NCBI GenBank assembly: GCA_016744485.1
Contig: JADGEG010000054.1
Location: 1 to 11,445 of the forward strand
Reading direction: 5' to 3'
DNA from: Arcobacter sp.
GTDB lineage: Bacteria; Campylobacterota; Campylobacteria; Campylobacterales; Arcobacteraceae
Length of the DNA: 11,445 nt
Shown: one piece after another, positions 1-6,715 of the stretch
How the letters are laid out: each line of letters begins with the position of its first letter
Numbering within the stretch: the first letter of the stretch is position 1
The notes under the pieces: model-generated
The model's input: only the letters and a program-made list of their open reading frames with translations
Told to the model about the DNA's origin: nothing
Database searches by the model: none
Position numbers and translations under genes: made by a program

Positions 1-692
1 GCATAAGGTATGGCACTAAAAATATTAAGTTTGAGATAGATAGAAAATCTACTCTCAAAAATACATATATTAATGTTAATGCTAGAGGGGTATTGGTAAA
101 AACCAATAATAATACCAGTATCAGAAATATCAATAAAATGGTACTAAAAAAATCATTTTGGATAAATAAAAAACTTGATATATTTAAAAAAATATCAGTA
201 AATAAAAATATAACTACAGGTGGAAGACTTTATTACCTAGGTAAAAGTTATTATGTAAATATAGTTAAAGATAAAGATACTAAAAATATTACTATTAACT
301 TTACTCATTCAAAATTTAATATAACTATGCCATTAAATTATACAAATACTGAGCTTAATAATGCTATTGAAAGATTCTATAAGCAAAAAGCAATAGAGAA
401 AATAACACCACTTACAAGAAAGTGGGCTAAAGCTATGGAAGTAACTCCTGAACATATAAGTTATAGATACTCTAAAAATAGATGGGGTTCTTGTAGCTCA
501 ACTAATCGTATCTCATTTAATTATCATTTAGTAAAACTATCTTCTTCACTGATTGAATATGTTGTTATACACGAATTAGTTCATATAACTTTTCAAAACC
601 ACTCAAAAGAGTTCTGGAAATTAGTTCATAAACATCTATCAGATTACAAAGAAAAAGAAGAAAAAATTAAATTGTTTGAAAAGCTGATTTAA
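1..692 (+). CDS. YgjP/DUF45-type zinc metallopeptidase, 5'-truncated by window edge
   Basis: This is a putative zinc-dependent metallopeptidase of the YgjP (DUF45, M48-like) family. The catalytic helix HELVH lies at 570-584, and the third-ligand motif NHSKEFW follows five residues later. The conserved segment YSKNRWGSCSS just before it is typical of this family. The frame is open from base 3 to the TAA at 690-692, and the codons before the apparent TTG start at 93 encode a plausible YgjP N-terminus (IRYGTKNIKFEIDRKS and on). The real start therefore lies outside the window and the TTG is internal. Family members often sit beside type I restriction genes, but no such gene is visible here. The substrate is unknown. 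The protein should be cytoplasmic, since no signal peptide is visible, although the true N-terminus is missing. Confidence 0.85.
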   Translation, partial: IRYGTKNIKFEIDRKSTLKNTYINVNARGVLVKTNNNTSIRNINKMVLKKSFWINKKLDIFKKISVNKNITTGGRLYYLGKSYYVNIVKDKDTKNITINFTHSKFNITMPLNYTNTELNNAIERFYKQKAIEKITPLTRKWAKAMEVTPEHISYRYSKNRWGSCSSTNRISFNYHLVKLSSSLIEYVVIHELVHITFQNHSKEFWKLVHKHLSDYKEKEEKIKLFEKLI

Positions 693-716
693 GAGATATT
701 CTTTATTATACACTAA

Positions 717-791
717 TTTTCAGATAATTCAATGTGTGCTTACACAAAGGCTGATGTAGATTTATTAGATAAGATGGATCATCTGCTTTAA
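717..791 (+). other. Possible ORF relic or very small ORF in the intergenic gap
   Basis: The gap between the metallopeptidase and the arginine kinase contains an ATG at 732 followed by 18 further sense codons and a TAA at 789-791. The peptide begins MCAYTKADVDLLDKM and looks protein-like rather than random. The frame is open only from 717 and there is no good Shine-Dalgarno. It could be the C-terminal scrap of a decayed gene or chance. I do not recognise the family. Confidence 0.2.
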
Positions 792-898
792 ACTGTAAAA
801 CTAATATGTTTGATATTAAGTCAAAATAAAAATTTTTCTACAATATCTTAATTAAACATAATCCTTACATGCCAAATATTACGAACTAATGTATAAAC

Positions 899-927
899 TT
901 GTAAATATAATAAAATATAGTTATAAT
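899..927 (+). promoter_or_regulatory. Sigma-70-type promoter for arginine kinase
   Basis: A -35-like TTGTAA at 899-904 is separated by 17 bp from a perfect TATAAT at 922-927. Transcription would start about 20 bases before the arginine kinase ATG, leaving room for the AAGGAG Shine-Dalgarno at 941-946. Campylobacterota promoters depend mainly on the -10 box, so the perfect hexamer carries most of the weight. Confidence 0.65.
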
Positions 928-953
928 ACTTTATTAATAAAAGGAGCTATATA

Positions 954-1982
954 ATGCAGTATCCAACTTTTACAAAAGAACATAAATCATTAATGTCAAA
1001 GCATTTAAGTGAAGATATTTTTAATAAATTAAACACATTAAATACTTCAAGTTTTTTTACTTTAGAACAAGCTATTAATTCAGGAATAAAAAATCCAGAT
1101 AGTGGCATAGGAGTTTATGCAGGAGATGAAGAATCATATAAAGTTTTTGAAGATTTATTTGACCCAATTATAGAAGAGTATCATGGTTTTGCAAAAGATG
1201 ATAAACATCAAAGTAATTTAGATGCTAATGACCTAATAGCACCAAATCCTGATGTTAAAGGTAAATATATTATATCTACTAGAATTAGAGTAGGAAGAAA
1301 TTTAAAAAATATACCCCTGGGTCCTGCTATTTCAGATGAACAAAGATTAGAAGTTGAAAAGCTTGTATCAAAAGAGCTTAGTAATTTTGAAAATGATTTA
1401 TCAGGTACATATTATCCTCTTGATGGTATGAGTGAAAAAGATAAAAATACCTTAATAGAAGATCATTTTTTGTTTAAAACAGGAGATAGGTTTTTAGAAT
1501 CAGCTGGACTTAATAAAGATTGGCCAAAAGGTCGAGGTATTTATCACAATGACGAAAAGACTTTCTTAGTTTGGATTAATGAAGAAGATCAATTAAGAAT
1601 TATATCTATGCAAAATGGTGGGAATATTAAAGAAGTTTTTCAAAGACTTTGTAAAGCAATTCAAAAATTAGAAGAAAATATGTCCTTTTCTTTTAATGAA
1701 CATTTAGGATATATTACTTCTTGTCCTACAAATTTAGGTACAGCTATGAGAGCTAGTGTTCATATAAAACTACCAAATTTAGCACAAAATATGAAAGAGT
1801 TTGAGAAAATTACTAATAAATATTATCTTCAAATAAGAGGAATTCATGGTGAACACTCGCAAAGTGAAGATGGTATTTTTGATATTTCAAATAAAAGAAG
1901 ACTAGGAGTTACTGAAGTGCAATGTGTACAAGATATGTATGATGGTGTTGTTGCATTGATAAAAAAAGAACAAGAGTTTTAA
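954..1982 (+). CDS. Arginine kinase (ATP:guanido phosphotransferase)
   Basis: The predicted cytoplasmic enzyme transfers phosphate reversibly between ATP and a guanidino substrate, most likely L-arginine, as an energy buffer. At 342 residues it matches the usual phosphagen kinase length and has both domains. The small N-terminal domain carries the substrate-specificity segment GIGVYAGDEESY (51-62), which resembles arginine kinases rather than creatine kinases. The catalytic domain has the nucleotide-binding STRIRVGRN (108-116), the acidic loop NEEDQLR with Glu211, the reactive cysteine in CPTNLGT (Cys257), and the flexible loop GEHSQSE with Glu305, followed by DISNKRRLG. All key residues appear intact, so an active enzyme is expected. 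The ATG has AAGGAG 7 bp upstream. The gene is first in a possible two-gene unit with the pseudopilin. Phosphagen kinases are rare and patchy in bacteria, so acquisition by transfer is plausible. Substrate choice is inferred from similarity only. It differs from the bacterial McsB protein-arginine kinase by having the N-terminal guanidino-substrate domain. Confidence 0.95.
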   Translation: MQYPTFTKEHKSLMSKHLSEDIFNKLNTLNTSSFFTLEQAINSGIKNPDSGIGVYAGDEESYKVFEDLFDPIIEEYHGFAKDDKHQSNLDANDLIAPNPDVKGKYIISTRIRVGRNLKNIPLGPAISDEQRLEVEKLVSKELSNFENDLSGTYYPLDGMSEKDKNTLIEDHFLFKTGDRFLESAGLNKDWPKGRGIYHNDEKTFLVWINEEDQLRIISMQNGGNIKEVFQRLCKAIQKLEENMSFSFNEHLGYITSCPTNLGTAMRASVHIKLPNLAQNMKEFEKITNKYYLQIRGIHGEHSQSEDGIFDISNKRRLGVTEVQCVQDMYDGVVALIKKEQEF

Positions 1983-1994
1983 TATAAAATATTT

Positions 1995-2396
1995 ATGAAA
2001 AAGTCTTTTTCTCTTCTTGAGCTAATTTTTGCTATTGTTGTTTTAGGTATTATTGCATCTTTTGCAATACCTAAATATATGGATACAAAAGATTCTGCTA
2101 TTATATCTACTATTAAACGAGATATTTTAACTGTTAGTACTTCAATTCAAAGTTATTATTTAATTAATCAAAAACTTAATAAAATATCAGATGCAGTAAC
2201 TTTACATTCTAATCATTGGATAATTGAAGATAAAAAAATAACATTTAAAGATAATAATAAAGATTGTTTAATTCTAGAGCTTAAAAATGATACCACAGGA
2301 GTATACTTAAATCAGATTATCATAAAAAATTCTGGAAGAATATGTGAAAAATTAAGTCAAAGTGGAGTAATTTCAAAAAAGACTTCTTTATATTAG
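1995..2396 (+). CDS. Pseudopilin-like protein (type II secretion/type IV pilin N-terminal motif)
   Basis: This small protein of 133 residues has a class III (prepilin) signal. A short basic leader MKKS is followed by FSLLELIFAIVVLGIIASFAIP, with Glu at position 5 of the mature chain and a single hydrophobic helix. This is the signature of type IV pilins and type II secretion pseudopilins processed by a prepilin peptidase and assembled in the inner membrane. The residue before the cleavage point is Ser rather than the usual Gly. The C-terminal part has two cysteines (in KDCLILEL and RICEKL) that could pair in the periplasm, and no family I recognise. It starts 12 bp after the arginine kinase stop with no obvious Shine-Dalgarno, so it may be read through from that gene. 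No other pilus or secretion genes are adjacent, and its partner system is unknown. Confidence 0.8.
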   Translation: MKKSFSLLELIFAIVVLGIIASFAIPKYMDTKDSAIISTIKRDILTVSTSIQSYYLINQKLNKISDAVTLHSNHWIIEDKKITFKDNNKDCLILELKNDTTGVYLNQIIIKNSGRICEKLSQSGVISKKTSLY

Positions 2397-2437
2397 CAAA
2401 AGATAATGAGTTAAAATAAATTAATCTTATTTAAGCT

Positions 2438-2881
2438 TTACAAATGTTTTACTCTTAAATTTTTTTTTATAATTCCACTTTTTATTATCTTACAATATAT
2501 TCCTCTATGTAACTCAACTAATTTAGGAAGTCTTGAGTCAAACACACTTAATTTATTACAAAGCTTACAGTTTTGCATTATTTCTAGCTCTACATCTTCA
2601 ATACTTAAAATTTCCCCTATTGGATAAATATGAGGATCAAAATCTAATAAAATATTTTCACCATAAGACCCAAGTTCAAGTTCAATATTATTATCTTTTG
2701 CTATATCATAAGCTTTTTTTCCTATAATCATAACTGTGCTATTTTCATTTTTACCTGCAAATTTATCATTTTTAATACCATAGTTTTTTATCATAACTAG
2801 TTCATCAACAACTGGTCTTATCTTAGTTTGTTTACCTCTTTTTGCACTAAAAATTTCGATAATATTTCCTAAAGTATTCAT
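2438..2881 (-). CDS. MOSC-domain protein, possibly molybdenum-cofactor related
   Basis: The product is a stand-alone MOSC domain (molybdenum cofactor sulfurase C-terminal) of 147 residues, a family that binds sulfur or metal-sulfur species linked to the molybdenum cofactor. Visible motifs are GSYGENILLDFD (71-82), corresponding to the family's GENI element, and the cysteine pair in QNCKLCNKL (Cys105, Cys108), where MOSC proteins keep a conserved cysteine. A final GIYCKII...G segment closes the fold. No signal peptide is seen, so it should be cytoplasmic. The ATG overlaps the stop of the upstream fusion gene in an ATGA arrangement (2878-2881), and the nearest AAAGG lies about 13 bp away, which suggests translational coupling. 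It is the last gene of the sox neighbourhood, whose SoxC subunit is a molybdoenzyme. A role in cofactor handling for SoxC is a reasonable inference but is not shown by the sequence. Confidence 0.8.
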   Translation of the reverse strand: MNTLGNIIEIFSAKRGKQTKIRPVVDELVMIKNYGIKNDKFAGKNENSTVMIIGKKAYDIAKDNNIELELGSYGENILLDFDPHIYPIGEILSIEDVELEIMQNCKLCNKLSVFDSRLPKLVELHRGIYCKIIKSGIIKKNLRVKHL

Positions 2882-3684
2882 TTACTTATATTTTCCTTTA
2901 AAATTTCTAAAAAATCTTTTTTATTCCAACTACCAGGGTATTTATTTAAAAGTTTTTTTTCTTTTGATAAAATAAAAAATGTAGGTGTCATACCTTTGTA
3001 AGTTTTATCTAATCCAAATGGTAATTGTGTTTTATCTATATCTATTTTCATAAAAATATAATTTTTATTTATAGCTTTTTTAACAATATCTAAATTTAGA
3101 ACTTCTTTATTCATAATTTTACAAAAATGACAAGTTTTTGAATGTGCATATATTAATAAATATTTATCATTTATTACTGCATCTTTTAAACTTTTATTTT
3201 CTTTTTTATACTTAGATAATTTAGTATTTCTTTTATTTTTCTTTACATAATATTCATCATACTTCATTATATATTTTGTAAGATGTAATATTTCTTCTTC
3301 ACTTAGTTGATTTTTCATACTTAATTTTTTATCATAATATTTTAAGATATATTTATCGCAAATACTATTATCTAAATTTGGATTATATAAATAGTCTTGT
3401 AAATATTCTTCTATTTCTATTTCTTGCATTTCAGGATCTTCTATATCACCTATGTGTTTAGGACTTCTCATAATTGCATAAGTTAGCATATTTATACTTG
3501 GTGCTTTTAAATTGAGTATTTTGTTATTTTTAGTAAAAAAGTTTTCTTTTAATTTTTTCATAGGAATATAATTTACATGACAGGATGAACATTTTTTTTT
3601 AAATATTCGTTCACCTTTTTTATAATCTTCATTTGCATAACTATTAATTATAAATATCATTATAAATAGTATTATTTTTATCAT
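2878..3684 (-). CDS. Periplasmic cytochrome c-thioredoxin-like fusion protein
   Basis: This exported 268-residue protein joins two domains. After a Sec signal peptide (about 1-17, ending SYA) comes a c-type cytochrome domain with the haem site CSSCH (32-36) and a candidate axial Met in KLSMKNQLSEEEI (Met123). A lysine-rich linker (about 148-165) leads to a thioredoxin-like domain. That domain has a redox CHFC motif (185-188) and the cis-proline element TPTFF (233-237), and resembles SoxW/DsbD-gamma-type periplasmic thioredoxins. An extra Cys109 lies in the cytochrome part. In other Sox systems separate thioredoxins (SoxS, SoxW) keep the SoxY cysteine reduced, so a similar redox repair role is inferred, with the haem as electron donor, acceptor or sensor. 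The gene lies beyond the hairpin that follows soxB, has AGGAG 6 bp before its ATG, and overlaps the MOSC gene by 4 bp. The domain assignments are firm; the function is not. Confidence 0.85.
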   Translation of the reverse strand: MIKIILFIMIFIINSYANEDYKKGERIFKKKCSSCHVNYIPMKKLKENFFTKNNKILNLKAPSINMLTYAIMRSPKHIGDIEDPEMQEIEIEEYLQDYLYNPNLDNSICDKYILKYYDKKLSMKNQLSEEEILHLTKYIMKYDEYYVKKNKRNTKLSKYKKENKSLKDAVINDKYLLIYAHSKTCHFCKIMNKEVLNLDIVKKAINKNYIFMKIDIDKTQLPFGLDKTYKGMTPTFFILSKEKKLLNKYPGSWNKKDFLEILKENISK

Positions 3685-3697
3685 GAAATCTCCTAAT

Positions 3698-3743
3698 TAA
3701 AAATAAAAAAGTATGAAGCACCATTTACTATCCTCATACTTTT
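3698..3743 (-). terminator. Hairpin with U-rich tail after soxB (terminator or attenuator)
   Basis: On the minus strand a perfect 10-bp stem (arms 3743-3734 and 3716-3707, AAAAGTATGA with TCATACTTTT) encloses a 17-base loop. It is followed by a U-rich run broken by a single A. It begins about 33 bases after the soxB stop and ends before the Shine-Dalgarno of the cytochrome-thioredoxin gene. It looks like an intrinsic terminator, but the loop is long and the stem AT-rich, so partial read-through into the last two genes is likely. I see no convincing promoter between it and the next gene. Confidence 0.65.
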
Positions 3744-3775
3744 AAGAATTTATTAAATTAATATTAAACTAGAAC

Positions 3776-5539
3776 TTAAACTATTCCAGGATTACCTTTA
3801 ACACCTATTATATCAGGAGTATCAACTTTTAAATTAGAAATATGCTTTAAATTTCTCATATATGTTTCAACAGTTTCCCAAATAGGCTCTCCTGGTGATT
3901 TTGAACCAACAGTAGACCAACCAGCTACTTTGTATGATTTATTAGCTTGCAATTTTTTACCATTTTTAGTAAGTTGTATATTTGTAATTCTTTCACCCAT
4001 TTTAGCTTTTGGATTAATACGATAAGATATTCCACCAGTTCTAACCATATCTCCACCTTGTTGATAAAAAGGATCTGCATTAAATAAGTTATCAGCTACA
4101 TCTTCTAAAATAGCCTTTATATCACTTCCTTTTATATCTCGTGCATATGTTTCTGGATAAGTCATTGCTGTTTGAGTCATAAGATCATCAAATGTTACAG
4201 TTTGACCAGGCATAATACTCGTACCCCATCTAAAACCAGGTGATAAAGATATGTCAGCACCTTTAACATCGATTAATGCATCACAAATTATTTGATCCCA
4301 AGAACCATTAAAATTACCTCTTCTAAACAAAGTTTCATCAGTTGTAGCAATTGGACGTGTTAGTTCCTTCATAAAAGGAGCTCTTACATCTTGGATATAT
4401 TTTTTCATTGATTTATCTTCTTGTATTAAATCAGAAAAAATAGGAAGAAGTGTAAACTTAAAGTCTTTTATTTTACCATTTTGAATATCAAGATCAAGAA
4501 CATTTAAAAATTTACCATTAGACCCTGCATTACAAACATGAGTTATACCTTTAGCATTTTTGACTTTGACAGCTTCAGGAATACCATCATGAGTATGCCC
4601 ACCCATAATAAAATCAATTCCCGTACAAACTTGGGCCATTTTTTGATCAACATCAAAACCATTATGAGATAAAACAATAATAGCATCTGGTTTTTCTTCT
4701 TCTTTAATAAGATCAACTAATTCTTGCATTTCATCAATTCTAATTCCAAATGTCCAATCAGGAATAAATCTTTGAGGATTAGCAATAGTTGTATAAGGAA
4801 AAGCTTGTCCAATAACAGCAATTTTATTTTTACCCATTTTTTGCATACTATAAGGTTTAAAAGCTAATCCTGAATCTTCATCATAAGCATCAGCTCCATC
4901 CATTAAAGCATCTTCTTTTACAAAAACATTTTGTGCTAAAAATTGAGCATCTAAAGCTTTAATATTTTTAAAAATTTCTTCAACCTTATATGTAAATTCC
5001 CAATGCCCAACAGCTAAATCGACACCTAATAAATTCATAGCTCCGACCATATCAGCTCCTCTTGTATAAAGAGCAGTCGCAGAACCTTGCCAAGTATCTC
5101 CACCATCAAGTAATAAAGTTTTTTCTTTCCCAAAATTATTTCGTAAAAAATCAACTACAGTTTTAATTTGAGCAAAACCACCAACTTTTCCCATAACTTT
5201 TGCATGTTTTTCAAAATTTACATTAGAATATGCATATTCTAGTCTTTTATTACCTTTGATACCATAATAATCAAGTAATTTTTCACCAACTATATGAGGA
5301 GGTTTTCCATAATTTTCAAAAAAACCTAAATTAACACTAGGTTCTCTAAAATAAACAGGTAACAATTGTGCATGAGAATCTGTCATATGCATAAGTCTTA
5401 CATTTCCAAAGTTTTTTAATTTATAATAATCTTCTAATTTATTAGTTTCTGGTATTCTCGTATGAGAATTAGCAAAAACAGGAGCAGCACCAAGTACTGC
5501 CATCATATATACAAATTCTCTTCTACTAAATTTACTCAT
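3776..5539 (-). CDS. soxB: SoxB, thiosulfohydrolase of the Sox complex
   Basis: SoxB is the periplasmic dimanganese hydrolase that releases sulfate from thiosulfonate-loaded SoxYZ. The 587-residue protein starts with a twin-arginine signal (SRREFVYMM, 5-13, then a hydrophobic stretch). It carries the metallophosphoesterase/5'-nucleotidase metal motifs in order: MTDSHAQL with Asp54 and His56, LLDGGDTWQGS (143-153), GHWEFTY (178-184), LSHNGFD (290-296) and GGHTHDG (313-319). The C-terminal half (about 385-560) is the 5'-nucleotidase-type substrate domain. Length and motifs are those of the SoxB family, so it is distinguished from ordinary nucleotidases by GHWEFTY and by context. The ATG has AAAGG 7 bp upstream and lies 21 bp after the rhodanese gene. 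It is the last gene before the hairpin at 3698-3743. Confidence 0.97.
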   Translation of the reverse strand: MSKFSRREFVYMMAVLGAAPVFANSHTRIPETNKLEDYYKLKNFGNVRLMHMTDSHAQLLPVYFREPSVNLGFFENYGKPPHIVGEKLLDYYGIKGNKRLEYAYSNVNFEKHAKVMGKVGGFAQIKTVVDFLRNNFGKEKTLLLDGGDTWQGSATALYTRGADMVGAMNLLGVDLAVGHWEFTYKVEEIFKNIKALDAQFLAQNVFVKEDALMDGADAYDEDSGLAFKPYSMQKMGKNKIAVIGQAFPYTTIANPQRFIPDWTFGIRIDEMQELVDLIKEEEKPDAIIVLSHNGFDVDQKMAQVCTGIDFIMGGHTHDGIPEAVKVKNAKGITHVCNAGSNGKFLNVLDLDIQNGKIKDFKFTLLPIFSDLIQEDKSMKKYIQDVRAPFMKELTRPIATTDETLFRRGNFNGSWDQIICDALIDVKGADISLSPGFRWGTSIMPGQTVTFDDLMTQTAMTYPETYARDIKGSDIKAILEDVADNLFNADPFYQQGGDMVRTGGISYRINPKAKMGERITNIQLTKNGKKLQANKSYKVAGWSTVGSKSPGEPIWETVETYMRNLKHISNLKVDTPDIIGVKGNPGIV

Positions 5540-5560
5540 TATTTACCTTTATATTATGTA

Positions 5561-6199
5561 TTATTGTTCTGAACCAACTACAGTAAATCCCATAGAAGTC
5601 CAAGCTTGCATACCACCTCTATAATATTTAATTTTAGAAGCTGGATAACCCATATTTAATAAAGCATACTTAGATCTTGTAACCATACCTGGAGTTTGTC
5701 CACACCAATATCCATTACAATAAGCTACAATAGTTTTTGCATTAGAAAAATCTAATTTTCCATTTTTTTCAACAACACCTAAATCATCTTCCATCGCTTC
5801 AATAGCAGTATCTTTTGATTCAAAATTTTTAAAAGGAATATTAATAGCTCCAGGTATTCGCAATCTTTCATACCAACCAGGTGTTCTACTATCAACTATT
5901 ACAATACTTTCATCTTTTTGTGCTTTTTTCATATACTCTATAAACTCTAGCTCACCTAGAGTTTCTACACCATTAGCTAATATCATGGGCTGAGGCATTC
6001 CTCTATTTGTAGTTTCATACAAATGTGAGATTTTATTACCAGCTTTTTGATTTCTCATTATGGTAAATTTCTCATCATTCAAGTTCATTTTTATTGATTT
6101 CACACCTTTTTTGATAGCTATAAATTTTTGGGCATAACTTGAAGTAAAACACAAGCTTGTAATAAAACAAGCTAGTAGTAATTTTTTTGAAGTTTTCAT
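5561..6199 (-). CDS. Periplasmic rhodanese-domain protein of the sox cluster
   Basis: This 212-residue protein has a Sec signal peptide (about 1-23, ending SYA) and a single rhodanese domain covering about residues 80-207. Recognisable elements are the N-terminal strand VIVDSRTPGWYE (100-111), RIPGAINIPF (114-123), the active-site region YCNGYWCGQTP with candidate catalytic Cys161 and a second Cys166, and the closing YRGGMQAW (193-200). The active-site loop is longer than the usual CxxGxR pattern and holds two cysteines. Rhodaneses move sulfane sulfur to acceptors such as thiols or cyanide, so in the periplasm beside Sox proteins it may accept or donate sulfane sulfur to SoxYZ or a low-molecular-weight thiol. 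That link is inference from position. It has AAAGGG 6 bp before the ATG and sits 15 bp after the lipoprotein gene and 21 bp before soxB, so it is clearly operonic. Confidence 0.88.
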   Translation of the reverse strand: MKTSKKLLLACFITSLCFTSSYAQKFIAIKKGVKSIKMNLNDEKFTIMRNQKAGNKISHLYETTNRGMPQPMILANGVETLGELEFIEYMKKAQKDESIVIVDSRTPGWYERLRIPGAINIPFKNFESKDTAIEAMEDDLGVVEKNGKLDFSNAKTIVAYCNGYWCGQTPGMVTRSKYALLNMGYPASKIKYYRGGMQAWTSMGFTVVGSEQ

Positions 6200-6214
6200 A
6201 AAATTCCCTTTATT

Positions 6215-6700
6215 TTAATATTTATATTGATCACCTGGAACTGTTAAACGCCAAGTTTCATTTGCTTCTTGCTTTTGTTGTAAGGCTCTTATTGCAAATG
6301 AACAAGCTCTCCAAGCAGCATAAGAAGTTGAAACAGTTCCTGTTTTTTTCTTCTTTTTATTAAGAATATTAATCGTTTTTGCACCAGATTTAATAGCTTT
6401 TTGTGTAGCTTTAATGTATTGAGTAGTACTCATTCCTAATCTTTTAAATTCTATTCCTTCTTTTACAGCTACATTATTAAATGTAGAAGCTAACCCTATT
6501 ACATCTTTTATATTATTCGTTTTAGTATTACATACTTCTTTAACATCTATATTTAATGCAATTTTTGTTATTTCATTTTCTACATATTGCATGTTTAAAA
6601 TAGAATCTTTTTTTTCTACATTTTGAGATGATTTACTACATCCTGTCAAAAGAAACACTGCACTTAACATTACTATTGTTATATTAAATAATTTTATCAT
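6215..6700 (-). CDS. Lipoprotein of unknown function between soxA and the rhodanese
   Basis: I do not recognise this protein. It opens with a lipoprotein signal: a basic start, a hydrophobic run and the lipobox LLTGC. The mature chain would therefore be membrane-anchored in the periplasm. The rest has no haem site and no known motif. Visible landmarks, counted from the first ATG, are Cys59 and Cys135 (possible disulfide), a run of five lysines (117-121), and a C-terminal segment rich in Trp and Tyr (SYAAWRACSF, ETWRLTVPGDQYKY). Two in-frame ATGs are possible. The one at 6706 is only 3 bp from AAGGAG and the one at 6700 is 9 bp away, so I chose 6700. The Shine-Dalgarno overlaps the soxA stop codon. 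Its place directly after soxA recalls SoxK, the SoxXA-binding protein of some other bacteria, but I see no sequence match that proves it. Confidence 0.75.
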   Translation of the reverse strand: MIKLFNITIVMLSAVFLLTGCSKSSQNVEKKDSILNMQYVENEITKIALNIDVKEVCNTKTNNIKDVIGLASTFNNVAVKEGIEFKRLGMSTTQYIKATQKAIKSGAKTINILNKKKKKTGTVSTSYAAWRACSFAIRALQQKQEANETWRLTVPGDQYKY

Positions 6701-6709
6701 AATCATAAT

Positions 6710-6715
6710 CTCCTT
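6710..6715 (-). promoter_or_regulatory. Ribosome binding site that decides the lipoprotein start
   Basis: AAGGAG on the minus strand overlaps the soxA stop codon (6714-6716). It is 3 bp from the upstream ATG (6706) and 9 bp from the second ATG (6700). The second spacing is the normal one, which favours the shorter product. Confidence 0.6.

Noticed and set aside
2397..2437. Possible bidirectional terminator between the convergent pseudopilin and MOSC genes
   Set aside because: Only short A/T-rich pairings with mismatches are visible, with no stable stem and tail.
2533..2727. 64-codon plus-strand open frame
   Set aside because: It lies wholly inside the MOSC gene on the opposite strand, has no Shine-Dalgarno, and its translation is low-complexity and not protein-like.
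3685..3743. 14-codon leader peptide read through the hairpin and ending at the Shine-Dalgarno of the fusion gene
   Set aside because: It opens inside the stem with no ribosome binding site, and the codons contain no informative pattern such as repeated Cys or His. Chance is the simpler explanation.
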